From assembly GCF_036324505.1 (NCBI RefSeq), contig NC_086354.1, positions 19,158,707 through 19,222,706 on the forward strand: 64,000 nt of DNA. Reading direction: 5' to 3'. The stretch comes from Eleginops maclovinus. Taxonomy: Eukaryota; Chordata; Actinopteri; Perciformes; Eleginopidae. This document shows positions 1 to 13,001 of this stretch, piece after piece (within the stretch, counting starts at the first letter, position 1; every line of letters begins with the position of its first letter). The notes below the pieces were generated by a model. The model was not told where the DNA came from. It ran no database searches and worked only from the letters and a program-made list of their open reading frames with translations. A program made the translations under genes and the position numbers.

Positions 1-3000
1 CCGTGAACATTGTGTTCCATCAGTAATAAAGCACTGATCATCACATGCTCCTGTAACATGATCTCCTCATGAGTATTTTAAACTCCCAATCATGTACATT
101 ATAATTATAACATTGAATAATAATGAAGCTAAAAAAGAGCTGCAGACAATAGTTGATTCCAAAAACAAAACACAGCAGTGAGTCCAGAGAGACACTTCAT
201 TCATGCAGCTGCTCAGATCAATGCTTTATTGTACGCTGGATGCATAAATTATGAGCTTCTTTGTGACACTGCGGTACTCGCTGCTGCATCTTCTTCTGAG
301 AAACTGCTACGCATTTCATAATAAGTAGAAGTAAGAAATGGCTTTTACCAGGTTTTTTTTGGTCATAAAAGAACAAGTGAGTATAATAGTTTGCTCATTC
401 AGTTCACACTTGGCGCTTTGATAAGGATTAACAGTTCCTGCATCCGTACATGAGGTCAATTCAATCACACTCTCCTATTGTTAGTAAATGTGTGCATTTC
501 CTGAGGAGCCCTCATCTCCCTGGAACAGCAAACTCATTTCCAATCTAGCCGTGACATCATACTATTGTTTTTTATGGAGAGAAAAAAACCAACGGTGTAT
601 TTAGAGTTTCAAAAATCACACAAATGAAGCCAATTTGCCCCTCAGCAGCCAGTTCAAACATCTAAAACCTTTTGAGGCAAGACCGGACTCACTGAGACAG
701 GAGGAAGTGACTAGAAAAACTGCAGTCAGAAAGGATATCTCCATTATGAGATAGTGAATAGTGACATTGTCGAGACTACTTTACAGAAGACCATGTAACG
801 TGTAGATCTAACACCCAGTGAGGTCATATCTTATATCAGTACACGTGGTGTCTCTGCAGGTTGTGCTTTAAGGGAACACAATGGCTATTTTGTTTCAAAG
901 AGGATTATGAAACAATTCCTATTTCCCAGCCAGGAAACCCAATTGTGTCAAGAGTGCCACAAAAAAACAAAACCTGCTGCGTCATGCGATTCATGAGGTG
1001 AGTTGTTCTTTCAGTTTCAGTGAAAGAGCAAAAGGGTTTTAAAGTGACACGGGAGGCCTACACAAAGTTTGTTCTTCGCTAAAGGACACTAAAATAGACT
1101 GTTGAGGTAGTCATTGCTTTCATTCATTCATTCTTTGATCAAGGTTGGCAAATGACGCATAAGATTTAACATATTATTCCAAACATGGTCTGTCACCATC
1201 TTCCATCTGGTGCTGCAGCTCATGTATCTGTATAAACAAGGAATCAAGGACACCATGCAGGACTCAGCAGTTAAAAAGTCCTGAAATCCAAATGACAATG
1301 GCAGAAAGCACTAATGGACAAGATAATGACAGCCGGAGAGTTGCCTTGAGAAGCTCTGCAGAGATGACTGGAAGAAAGCTGTTGCCATGGTTGACAGTAA
1401 GACGAGGGGAACAAAATGATTCATTTCACCCTGATGGCATGGGATTGCACTTGCCATGGGGACAAAAGACAAAGTGCTCATGTTCATCTGGTTTGTTCCT
1501 TCAATGGTGACAGGGAAGAAGCAGAGATACAGAACATGTGGTTTGGTGTGTGTGTGTGTGTGTGGGGGGGGGGGGGTTATCAGCTCTGCACTCACGACAC
1601 AAAAGGACTTTACAGCAAATTGCAAGGGCGGTTTTGTAATTAAGAGAGCTTTAGATAAATACACACGCGTTCTAATAGATCCAAAAGGGCTGCAGAGGAG
1701 GTGACCATGACGAGAGCCATAGCAGAGCAAATCTGCTCCACGTGAGCAAAGTGAAGCGTGAATAGTATGTCTCCAAATGTCAAATTGAAAATGTGAAATA
1801 AAACCTACAAAGAAACTGAAATCTTGGTTGACTGTCAAATGCTTGTCTGTTGATCAGATGGACCAGTGATTCTGAATGAGACATGAGATTGCACTATTAT
1901 TAAAAGGGAATCTAAAAAGATGCACTTTTAATGCCTACTTATTTTTCAGTAACTGTGTTCTGTAATAAATCTGTATTGGTATTCTTTATATACATTTGAA
2001 TTTTTTTACCAAAAAGGTGTGGGGCCGTAAAGGAAGTAAGTAGAACATATTTAGAATAGGGTACATGATTAAAGAAAGTTTTAACTACTCATATTAAGGG
2101 AGTTAACCCTTTCATCTTAACTGTAGTGTTTGCCATGTTTACCAGCTTTGTGTATTGTGTTAGCCCGATTTACAGCGGGGTCTAGACACTGGTGGTGATG
2201 TTGAAGATCTGGATTTGATGAAGAGGAGGGATGTAGGGAGGCGGTGTGATGAGGAGGCGGTTGGGGTGGAAGCTGGCTGCAGCATAACACCTGAAATCAC
2301 AGCTGACTGCAGGAGAGAGGAGAAAGATTTTAAAGCTTGACTGCAGCACGGTGATTGGCTGCTGGAGACTGTGGAGAGGTGATTGGATAGAATAGAGCAC
2401 CCATGGTGAGCTGGTTAATGCAGCTGCGGCGTCAATGAATGCATACCCAGTCTTTCTGCTTGAACTTGCGCTGAACTTCATTTGTTTTGTTGGAGGTTTT
2501 GATACAAATCTAAATATGGGAATAGTACAATTTCGACCTGAAGATGGCACTAGTTGTAAAATTGCAGTAAAATAACGCTGACCCAAATGAAGTGTAAGAT
2601 ATTTCGGTCCGGTTGACCCAAAAGACAAACACATCTGTCTGTAGAGTTCAGATTTAAACACTACAACCCCAACAGAGCTACACAATTACACCATTTTAAA
2701 GTGTGTGGCTCTTACCTTAGTTTTTATCTGGGAGCTAAACAGTGTGGCTTCATAAAGACATCAGTCTGGGATTTTAAAAAGCCTGGCCTGGGGTCGTCTC
2801 AGAGTCCAGGACGCTGCCTCTTCAATAGGACCAGTTGGACTTCTTTTCATTCAGATGTGACCTGCAGCAGAAACATGCTCTGACCCAGATATGAACATCA
2901 CGTTGTTCATTAAGCAGCTCCATGCCAACGCCTGTAGTCATTAATCCAGGGCAGGAGAGCCTAAATGACCACGGCTAAAGTCCGGTGACTATATCAGATT

Positions 3001-3060
3001 CTTTGCTCTCCTGTAAGTGCCATATTAATATATATGATATTTATGATTTATTGATGAGTA
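1..3060. other. Intergenic, no gene recognised
   Basis: No conserved coding segment is visible. A (GT)n run joined to a 12-13 base G run lies at 1547-1576. A minus-strand open stretch at 2182-2685 has no recognisable domain. A possible minus-strand gene end at 225-300 is discussed under findings. Confidence 0.5.
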
Positions 3061-3079
3061 AGAGGCTTTTAACTGCTGT

Positions 3080-3250
3080 AGATAGATGGATAGAATAGAT
3101 GTCTGGATAGATAGACAGACAGAGAGACAGAGAGACACTTTATTGATCCCAATTTGGGAAATGTTTGCATTGCAGCAGCTCAGTAAAAAAATAGCCACAA
3201 CAATTTATGAAATATACATACAAAATGAAATGAAATACAAACAAAAAATA
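3080..3250 (-). repeat. Simple repeat plus non-LTR element 3' tail
   Basis: GATA/GACA-type short repeats (3080-3135) lead into CTTTATTGATCCC, a signature of the 3' end of fish LINE-type elements written in reverse. It is related to the tails at about 18,475 and 50,233. The exact family is not assigned. Confidence 0.55.
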
Positions 3251-4419
3251 TAGATATAAAGTAGGATATTGTATGCATTAGGTGTTAGAGGAATGGAATA
3301 TTATATAATAGTAGCTTGTACTTTACTGTTTTGGAAGCTCTATCTATAAAATCATATTATATTTAGACATCTATAAAAATCTGTATGTTTTTTTAAGCAG
3401 TTTAGGGTAAAAAAGAAAGCTTTTTTTTCACAGTCGGCATACAGACACGTTTTCAAGGACCCTGCTGTTGTACAAAAAGCCCGCTTGAGAAGGTTGGAGG
3501 AAAATAATTCATGTTTTCGTCATTAAGCTGAAGTCAGCTGTGCTCTTTCCTTGAACTTTTCCCGGCACAATGAAGAGAGGGAACCGTAGAGCAATGCTTT
3601 TTAACATGTCTATATCTGCAACCTGCCGAACACTTGTCAGCTTATTTAGAAGAGGGACAAATACATAAATCACCATTATAGTATGATGTAACGATTTTGA
3701 CACGGGGGTAGTAATGCACATGGGGGCAATAGAGGAAACTCAACAAAGACCTTAGGGGTCATGATCTGGGAACCATGAATGTTTTTTGAAAATGTAGATG
3801 CTAAAATATTTAATTCTGGCCTAAAAACTTTTAACATACTAAGGTATTCAGATATTCAAAACTGATCACAAATCGTTTAGGGAATAACTGACTCTGTGAT
3901 TTGACTAATTCCCAGACGCAGGCAAGATATATTTGCTGTGAACATCTTTGCTGTTATACATCATAAGCAGAAAACTTCCTTTCAATTCTTGTCTGGGCGG
4001 CGATCCATACACTCTACTTTTTAAATTTTCTCTTGACCTTTAAGTTCATGGCCGTCCATTTGTTCAGAGCAAACCCTCATGTTTACCCACACACAGCTAG
4101 ACCGTTCATTCACAGACACTTCCTTCTGACACACTGAAGCCTCCAGCCTGCAAATTATCACATTTGAGATGAGCTCTTAAATCCGTGCACCGAGGGGAGA
4201 ATCAAAGCCGTGCTCAAACTGACAGCTGCTCTCCATCGGCATTATGTTTAAATTCACATCATTATAATTAGGTGCAGAACCCTAACCAATTAACGTCAAA
4301 TCATCATTTTCTTCCACCTGCCTCAGATCTGATTCAAACAATGACTTTAAATCTGCCTCAAACAGAGACTTGCTCTGTATAAATATATGTGCTGCTCTTT
4401 TGTGGATGTTTCTAGAAGG

Positions 4420-4808
4420 TCTACGTGTCTTCAATGTTCAAAAAGCTCTTTATTCTTCTCATACTGCCTGTGCCGCAGCACCTCTTTTCACTCTGTCTGA
4501 AACCAAAGCCTAGTCCCTGCTTTGATTGGTTATAGCTGGCCGGCTCTGTTGTGATTGGTCAATAGCTAAGACATGTCCCGCCCCTAAGCCTAAGTCGTAA
4601 AATGTGTTTGAGCCGATAGAGCTACGAATGTTACATAGGGATGTCATTATGTTACAGAAGTAAACAAAGGAGTCCAAGCAAGGCGGCTCAGGCAGGGGGG
4701 GAGTGTGTGGGAGAGAAACTCCCTTTGGAGGGAACTTTTTGCCATATTTACATGTACAGAAACCTATATAGCACACTACCAACACCCAAGAAGCATAATA
4801 GGGCGGTT
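4420..4808 (-). repeat. Interspersed repeat, copy A (reverse orientation)
   Basis: Read on the minus strand, this copy contains GACCAATCACAACAGAGC, GGCACAGGCAGTATGAGA and AATAAAGAGCTTTTTGAACA. The same blocks in the same order occur on the plus strand at 33,915-34,110. I recognise it as a common teleost dispersed repeat but cannot name the family. No coding capacity is seen. Confidence 0.7.
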
Positions 4809-6769
4809 TTCACTACAGTTTTGAAGCCTTTTGTTTTTAGCTCCACCTATACCAGCTATTATGGACACACACATGCATAATCAATTCCTTTAACATAAGT
4901 GATTATGAAATGAGCCATAACACTTAACAAGTATTTTTATTTTTGGATTGTTCGTATGTTTTGATGCCAATATTTTAGTACTTTTACAGGAGTAAGATTT
5001 TGAGAGAATGATTTTTACTTATAACAAAACTTTAGTATTGCTAATTTAACTTTGGTAATATGTCTAAAAACTTCCTCCACTTCTGGAAGACTCTTAGCCA
5101 TTGTCTCTTGCTGGTGAGAACATTACTTGGCTCTCATTTAATCTATAGAGAAGCGTGCCATCATAGATCAATGATCATTAAAAGGGCCTTGTGACTTCAC
5201 TTAGAGAACATTTGCAAAGATGTCCTGACGTTACCTTAGCGTGGGAGGTGCTACTCATGGTTGGTGGAGGTGTTTTTATGCTTCGTAAACACCCATTACA
5301 TGGGCAGTCCTGCAAATAACTCCAGAAACAGCCGAGCCTGGGAGTGTGGTTTAACGCTGTGCTGACACAACGTTCAATCTTGGCTGCAGCTATGCGACCT
5401 CTCTTATTTTCCAAAGTGGCAGTGTCTTATTTAGTGCCGCAGCTCTCATACAGCATTGTCTGTGAACGCGGAAACTTTTTCTGTTCTCTAAATCATTGTT
5501 GAAGTGGAGACCATCTGAGGTGACTCTCGAACTCATGTCCAATTCAAGTCCAGACGGGCACTTATTATGGTAATCATTCCTCTTACCTGCAGTGCTATTT
5601 ATCAATTCAGATTATCTTATTTCCACCAAAATATGCACACAACGAGTATGCACAAGCCTCCTGTCAATTAGTCCTTGCACACTTCCTTCTGCACAGTGAC
5701 ATGGTTAGCGATTTATTTCAGTTGAATGAAAACAGTTCCGCCAAGGTCTGTGGATTAAAAAAAAAGACATGGGTTGGAGTGCTGGGAAGTGTAATTTAGG
5801 AACTATCTGGTAAAACGCAAAAGTTAAAAATAAAGTTCAACGGACAAAAGGTTCAAGAAGAAGCTGTTTGTGCTGCAAGTTGTTAACCCGGCACAATGAA
5901 CCAACATGAACACTGTCTATTTTTACAAAATGTCCATATCCATGTGATTAAAGATTTGTTTACTTTTTGCAGGAACAGTGCCTTCGACTTTTCTCCTTTT
6001 TTTTTTTTAAGGTTTACGGATTAACGTGAGTAGCCGGGACATCATTTCTGGAGAGTGGCGTTCCTGATGAGTTTTGGCACTAAACACAGGTGCCGTTAAG
6101 TCTCTGTTATATTTGAGAGAAGGTAAAAGGTGAATTAAGGTCCAATATCTTTAAAACCCAGGGATGAACGTCCAATATAGCTTTAAAAGGACTACAGACT
6201 ACAAACAATTGTATTTTGGGATTAACACAAAACATTTATGATGAGTGTTAAACATACTTACTGTGAAGTCTAATTCTTGTGAGATCACAATTATTATTTG
6301 AATGCATGAACAGAGCAGAAATAGGCAATCAGACCAGATTGCCCACTCGTTTAAAACTCAATCCTCCACAACTCTGGATGAAATGAAAGAAACTGGCTAA
6401 AAATAGTCAATGAAAGCAAAACATTTTTTAAGAGTTTGTTGAAAATGATCTGGTGTCATACAAAACCAAGTTCCAAAAAGGAAAGACCAAATAATAAGCG
6501 TTGTTTTGAAGAAATGTTCAGAAAGACCGAGGATTGTTGTGTGTCAGCATGCCTATGTGCCATCTGAGAGCTTCATTTCACTGCGATCAACACCACATCA
6601 GGTTGCCTGAAAATGAATAAAATCGTCTCATTTCGTCCGCCGGCTGCTGGCGTCAGTGACAACAATGCTTTCCATAAAACAGCTTTTGGTAAATGAACAT
6701 CAGATTCCCTCTGGATCGAAATGCAGCAAGAAGACATTCAAACATTTTTGCAATTAATACAATATTGTT
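4809..6769. other. Intergenic, nothing recognised
   Basis: AT-rich sequence without conserved coding character. Open stretches on the minus strand at 5178-5605 have no family resemblance. Confidence 0.5.
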
Positions 6770-6774
6770 TATCG

Positions 6775-7095
6775 TGACACAATTGGCTCAGTCAGTAGGG
6801 GCTTGGACTGGGAATCGTAGGGTCGCCGGTTCAAGTCCCCGAACAGACTTGAAATATGGAAAGTGGACTGCTCCTTGGAGAGGTCCCAGTTCACCTCCTA
6901 GGCCCTGCTGTGGTGCCCTTGAGCAAGGCACCGGACACCTCCAATCCCCCCTCCCCATTTCTCCCCCGGCGCTGCACGATAGCTGCCCACTGCTCCTAGT
7001 ACTAGGATGGGTTAAATGCAGAGGACCAATTGCACTGTGTGTGCTCTGCTGTGTGCATGTATGTGACTAATACAGAGGGTTTCATCCTCCGATTC
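6775..7095 (+). mobile_element. tRNA-derived SINE
   Basis: The head carries an A-box-like TGGCTCAGTCAGTAGG and a B box GGTTCAAGTCC, the internal RNA polymerase III promoter of a tRNA-like unit. The body has GAGCAAGGCACCGGACAC, CTGCCCACTGCTCCTAG and GGATGGGTTAAATGCAGAGG, a body widespread in teleost SINEs. The tail ends in CT/TC-rich simple sequence. The 125-aa open frame across it is incidental. Confidence 0.85.
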
Positions 7096-8633
7096 TTCTT
7101 CTTCCTCTTTTTTGATGCGTACTAAACACTTAACGCTATTGCTGCACTATTTGACCAGTTCATAGGAGAAATGGAGGTCAGGTGTGGATGTGAAACTCAA
7201 AACTGCAAAACATTATAACAAATAGAAGATGTCAGAAAGAAGAGCTTCAGAGAGATCTCAGAAAACTAAATACAAATTAAATACATAGAAACCATTTACT
7301 TTGTTTTGTAAGTTGAATTATTAATGCCGTGTTTTAAATGTATTACTAAAATGGATTATTATTATTATTAAATGGGTGGAGACATTGTCGTTAGATGGTG
7401 CATGTTTTGCATCACTTCCTGTGTGTTCAAAGCGGTCAAATACAGTAGACTACAAAGAAATGTATAAATCATATAATGTATAATTATTAATTCTGTAGTC
7501 TGAAATGAGTAGCTTTGGCGCTTACCAGAGTCATCTATCGACAGCTATTTTCTGAATTGTAATATTATTGTTTGAGTCGTTTTTAAGGAGCACAATTTCC
7601 ATCTTTTTGCAGTGGGCCTCTTTTAGACTGAATATTATAGAAAACTGGATATATTTTGGAATTTTGGACAACCAAAACAAGACAAGGTTGGTCTAAGATA
7701 TTGGCATCCACATTTTCCACTATCTATACTGTTCCAACATTTTGTATTTTAAGCAAACCTTTGCTCACGCCATGAAAAGATGTATCACAAAATGTGATAA
7801 TGAAAATCATCATTATATAATCCGTACACGGCTATGAAACGACGTGTGTAAGGGTATTTTTGTGAAAGTGACAGAAAATGTACTTTAGCTTGACAAAGAC
7901 TTCCAGTCAACAGTGACACAAAGAAACGCTCCTCTGAGTAGATCAGTTCTGGATGAGTATTTATACACTTTCAAACTGAAACACATCTAACTCAATATAG
8001 TTAGCTCTGTGCATTTCCTGTGTGAAGCCGCTGGTACCACAGCGGCGCAGGGACAGGCGGTGCAGCCGACCTGACAGCTCGGTATGCACCAGACTCCCAC
8101 TAACCACAGCGAGGGTCAAAGGTCGCCATGCCTATTTCACAGATGCTGTTTTCCTCTCTGTAAGCAACTGGATATCCACTGACCCCACTGAGACTCCCGG
8201 ATTTCAGGGTGGATGTTTTACACATTCTGCAGCTGCTCTCATGCTGCATTATTTTAAAATTATTCTCCTTCATGTTTTTTTTTTTTTTTTTTTAACCAAG
8301 CAGGCATGAAATTGATTTATCTCGGATGTCTCTGAAATATATTAAAATCCTCCTCATGATCCATAGGTGGCACTCATGATCATTGACAGTTTTGCAAGGT
8401 CATGTTTTCACAGGAATTCATTATGGCTGCAAACAGTGAGTCAGGTACACGTTTGCTTTATTTGTTCATTTAAATGTTCCATTGACATTGGTTGCATCCT
8501 AAATGAAACATAACTTTGATATAAATCACATCGCCCGGATATTTTATGGATGTTATTCTGAATAATCCTGTATAAAACAACCTTTTCTGCAGTAAAAACA
8601 CTGCCCGTCTCTGTCCTTCATTATCTTGGCTGC
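7096..8633. other. Intergenic, nothing recognised
   Basis: AT-rich sequence with a poly-T run at 8276-8293. No coding or RNA gene signal. Confidence 0.5.
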
Positions 8634-8930
8634 TGAAACTCTTATTGACGCTTTTATTGCCTCAAGATTTGATTAATGCAACAGCACCCTCTATGGCACA
8701 TCTCCTAAAGTCCTGCAGTATTTCTTACAGGCTGAGTGCCCTCTTTCTCTCACTCTCTCTTTTTATTAAAGTACTTATTCTACCTCTAATATGCCTGTTG
8801 GCTTTGCATGCAGCAAATGATGCACATCAATCCACTTCTCTCTCCACACAAAGAGCTCTTCTTCATGTGGCTCCTTCCCATCTCTACCGGCCTTATTCAC
8901 TATCTTACACTCTACTCCCGAGCTGATGCC
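8634..8930 (+). pseudogene. Degenerate LINE (L2/Rex-like) reverse-transcriptase 3' fragment
   Basis: One frame reads LIDAFIASRFD, stop, CNSTLYGTSPKVLQ, matching the xFITSRLDYCNxLLYG block near the end of ORF2 in L2-type LINEs. A stop codon and later frame changes show it is dead. Nothing else of the element is clear. Confidence 0.6.
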
Positions 8931-9234
8931 AAATGTCCTTAACCTCTCTGCAAGGATAGAAAAAATAAACGGCGGTTATTATCCACCTTCAATCAAACAC
9001 TTACCCGAACTACTGTAAAAGTCACCCATTTTAATAAGAGTGGATAATTTCGCTGTTGCAGGCTTTAGCCCCTTCTGTTCGAGACAAGACAAGACCAGAC
9101 GAGAGACTAAATGGACTTAATGTATAGTACTTTCCTTGTCTTTTTACTGTTAATGCTGCTTATTATTCCAAACTACCTGTTGCCCAATTTCAAATGCATA
9201 GATGGATGGACGGTTAAAGAAAATCCTGAGTTTG

Positions 9235-9885
9235 AAGACCTTACATGGTTACGGGTCAACAGCTCTGAGGCTGTAGTTTGGCAGAGCTGTGCTTTGAGCT
9301 AAATGCTAATGCCAGCGTGCTAACATGTGCACATTTGAACTAAGCATAAAGTTAAGACCAGATGTGCAAATGTTTATACATAAGCCGGAGTTATGGCGAT
9401 TAGAATTGACCCGATGGTGAGGGGAGGGATGAAGTTAAGGTTAAATGTCAAATTGTCATATTTTTTTCTGATATTTATTACTTGATTATTTTAACTACAA
9501 ATGTAATATTTCAGGCAAATATCCAACATGTATCATACACTACTTAAAGTGCTAAAAAATATAGTAATAACTAATATTATGCATTGAAAATCAGCAGTAT
9601 TTTAATAAAGCATTTTTGTATTGACTTTAAAGGATAGCTATGATCAGATAATGTTTAAAACATGAGGATATTATCAAAACTCTGAGGAGGTAGTCCTACC
9701 AGTTGGAGAATGTGTGTCCTGCTGTTTTCTCTCTGAGTAAGCTAATTGGGTTAATTACAGTTTTAAAAAATAGCTCAGGGGAATATGAAAGTGTGTAGCT
9801 AATTTTATGGAATTCATCAAATAGTTGTCAAGAGATTTTACTCAAAACAAATATGAACCTTGGCATTAGCTGAAAAGCCCTCTGA
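9235..9885 (+). repeat. Degenerate teleost dispersed repeat
   Basis: TTTGAGCTAAATGCTAATG with GCGTGCTAACATG (about 9295-9330), and later a segment reading as AATAGTTGTCAAGAGATTTT (about 9820), resemble two parts of a frequent fish repeat. The middle is missing or diverged. Family unassigned. Confidence 0.4.
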
Positions 9886-9904
9886 GGACTTTTTGAATGA
9901 ATAA

Positions 9905-9906
<2 letters not shown>

Positions 9907-9963
<57 letters not shown>
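9907..9963. repeat. (ATC)n trinucleotide microsatellite
   Basis: About 19 uninterrupted CAT/ATC units. The length suggests a polymorphic locus. It lies in intergenic sequence. Confidence 0.97.
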
Positions 9964-12389
9964 TCATTTGAATCCAAAGCCAAGTGATGGATTTGCTGAC
10001 AGGCCTACATGTTGATCACTAGATCCACAGCCTTATCACAACAGCCTTACAGGAATTACATTTAAATATAATATAATCATTTCCCTGCAACAGAACGCCA
10101 AATAACAATTTGTTTACGTCCAGCAGAAAATGTTTTTTTCATTATCTAATTTCACACATCCGACGCCAGTATCAGATACCACCATGAGAGTTAAAAGACT
10201 TGTTGGACAATCAAAGCGAAGTTTACCTGCAAACTCTTCCAGCCGTAGCCGCGCATAATGGACAGCCAGGCCTCTCGGAGCCAGTTAGCCCATTAGCCGC
10301 CGCTAATGCGTCCAGGACTCCCCGCCATGCACTGCCCATCACTCCAGACTGGATTTGGTTTCACACAGAAGCCGCCTCATCTCTTTAAGCTCGGGGGCAA
10401 CTCTCGCTGCAACGCAATGTTCTCAGAGAAACAGTTCCTGAGAAATGTGTGTTTTCACTCTCATACTAATATGTTTGTGTGTTTAGTAGCTGAGGTTCAA
10501 ACAGTCAAGTAAAGGTCTAGGAGAGGATGTAAGGTATCCGTCACAATAAAAAAACATTTCTGAGGTTTCGCAGATAAACAGATTGTAGTTGCAAGTTTTG
10601 GGAATAATCTGAATTGAGCAGATTACAGAAAGCAGTACATTGGACGCGTGTGGTACCACATATCAGATTCCTGTTTCTCCTCTGAATGTAAAGTGGATAT
10701 TGGCTCAATCAGAGGGTGAAATTGTTTTTGACCGTGCTTGTGATCTTAGGTTTCACAGTTCTGGCTTGCTAAATGGACCGAGTGCATTAGGGGCCGGAGG
10801 AGCACACTGCAGAGTGCTCTTAAAAGGCGAAGGGAGGAAAACAACACGAGACAGCCTCCCTGTGTTGTTAGGCCCCGCTGCCTCTCTGCAGAGGGACAGT
10901 GACATGTACTGACCATGTATGGACGCACAGTGTATCGGGTTGCAGCAACAACAATCATCCTGATGGAGAGAGGGCAGCACGGACATGCAGGGTATGGTGA
11001 CTGACATGAGGACCCTTGTGTGATGGAGGGTGACCGTTTTCCATTTCCTCTGTTTTGTTCAAATTGTACAGTGTTCACACAAAAAAAAGAACTAACTTTC
11101 TATATCTGAGTCATTTAGCAGCAATGTGTGAACTTGCAAAGACAAGAAACAAGGAATCATGTACTTTGGAATTAATTTGAGTATTTGAATAGAAGAAGAG
11201 TTCAGCCTTTAACAAATGGTCTTAAATATATCGTTTGATATTGTTCAAAAATCGTGTCGCTAACCTGCTGAGCACAGTCGATCTATCTAGAAAAAACGCT
11301 CAAAAAGGAGTGAAAGCATTTTTTGGGGACTGCTTTCTGCTGCAGAATAATACACATTTGGTTTTCCAGTTAGTGTTTCGGGCAGTATTATGGTTGTGGA
11401 TTTGGTTTAAAATAAACCACAGTGCTTATGATAATGAATGAACATGTCACTCATCATGTGGCTCCTTGATGTGTTTTTAATAGTTCTTTGTCAACAAAGG
11501 ATCTCTTCGGCACAGAGGCATAAAGTAGGCTACATGGAGATTCGGCTACACAGATAATCCTCATCGGCTTGACTCTGAACATGGGATTTATTGAAGAAAT
11601 ATAGAACAGCACCAGATCCATAAAGCATCTACTTGAGAACATTGTTCCTACAGTGTCCAGAATAAATATCCATGCTCTTCAGGTTATGTGTCATGAATAC
11701 CAAATGTTCGGGGTCTTTATTCTTCTCCCCAAACATTAGGTGATATAGGTGATGATCAATAAGTCAACCACTGCTCCAAAAATCACTTCTTTGGTATTTC
11801 CATTGAAAGTGTTGTACCACTTTATTGTAGCTCTCAGTTTTGAAAACCATAAAAAAGGACCCAAAATCAGAAAAACACGTGGTATGGGACATTGTGTTAA
11901 AGTTGTGGTATATTTCTTATAATTCTAACTCATTTCCATCATTTAAACATGTATATCTCCTACAGGATTGGGATCACGTTAGGAACCCAGGGTGCTTCTT
12001 TTATTTAATTTCTGCTTTGTTGTCTCCACAGGTGTAACTTAAACACTAATAAGATGTATTTTTAACTCAGAACTTAATAATCCTGTGTCTGAATGAAACC
12101 ACAATACATACAGCATTTCATCCCTTTATATTTCAGTGTGTGTCTCCCTCTCCCTCTCCCTCAGAAACCCACATCTTCTCTCACCTCCAGCATAACAAGT
12201 GACTCATCACGCTGAGGCAAATATGCCGCTAGTGTGCACTACCAGCAGGGTGTGTAAATTCCACACCTGTCCCATCATCCTCTCTCCCACAATCCCTCCC
12301 TTCGTCACCCCTCCCTTCTCCTTTTGTGCCTTCTCTCTTTTCACACATGCCCCCCCCCCCCTCCCCTCCCTCGCTCACCCTCACCACAC
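9964..12389. other. Intergenic, nothing recognised
   Basis: No conserved coding segments. The short open frames here have no family resemblance. The end of the stretch is pyrimidine-rich and leads into the candidate promoter. Confidence 0.5.
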
Positions 12390-12525
12390 ACGGAACAGCT
12401 TGAGGAGCAGAGAGCAGCGCTGCCTTGCTAAGAACATGCAACAGAAAACATAGAAACCAGCAGCAGAGACGAGACAACAACGAGGGCCTTTCTTCTCGGG
12501 TTCCTGCATTCTTCCTCACAAACGG
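12390..12525 (+). promoter_or_regulatory. Candidate first untranslated exon and promoter of myo9b
   Basis: A pyrimidine-rich tract with an 11-C run (about 12,350-12,376) is followed by a stretch that ends in a good donor, ACGG|GTAAGT at 12526. There is no TATA box. The next acceptor-flanked segment (12,909-13,001) and the myo9b coding exon could follow. This is inference from splice signals only; the link to myo9b, 4.8 kb away, is not proven. Confidence 0.35.
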
Positions 12526-12908
12526 GTAAGTGGACCTTCACACCTTTCACTGGCACTTCTATGACCAGCTGCATGAATCTTGGTGGAGGAATTTGAGATG
12601 AAATCAATAGCAATTGTTGAAATAAGTGCAGCTTTTATTATTTGGAAATATTCATATGTGAATGTAGCGCTGCAGTTTTGCTTTGAAATATAGACTCTGT
12701 TTCCCTATTTTACTCTCTTTCTCTGTCCTTTTACAACATCCATTTTTCCTTATAACTTCACTATCTCTGATTCATTATCCCTCCTAGAAGAGACCATTAA
12801 CCTGATCAGGACAAGCTTTTAATAAGTTTAATAAAGTCATGTTTTGAGGTGATGGCGGAGGCTTTGTGTTCCTGCTCATTTGACACTGAAAATGGATCTT
12901 CTCCACAG

Positions 12909-13001
12909 GAACGAAGGAGGTGGACTGATGACAAAAGCCTGCAGCTGCCTTTTCTTCTCATGAAACAGGGTGAAAAATGACATAATGGCATTCGAGCTCA
13001 G
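12909..13001 (+). other. Candidate second 5' untranslated exon of myo9b
   Basis: The 93-base segment is bounded by acceptor CTTCTCCACAG and donor CAG|GTAACT. It contains short ATG starts that close quickly, so it would be non-coding. It could join the candidate exon at 12,525 to the acceptor at 17,288. RNA evidence would decide. Confidence 0.33.

Noticed and set aside
2182..2685. 167-aa minus-strand open frame
   Set aside because: No domain, no splice or poly(A) context and a composition like non-coding DNA; probably chance or repeat-derived.
6785..6840. tRNA gene
   Set aside because: The A and B boxes belong to the tRNA-like head of a SINE; the body and tail of the SINE follow directly and the cloverleaf is not intact enough.
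6693..7070. 125-aa open frame
   Set aside because: It runs across the SINE and has no protein family resemblance.
12229..12519. 96-aa minus-strand open frame rich in Gly and Glu
   Set aside because: It comes from a C/T-rich simple-sequence tract at the candidate promoter.
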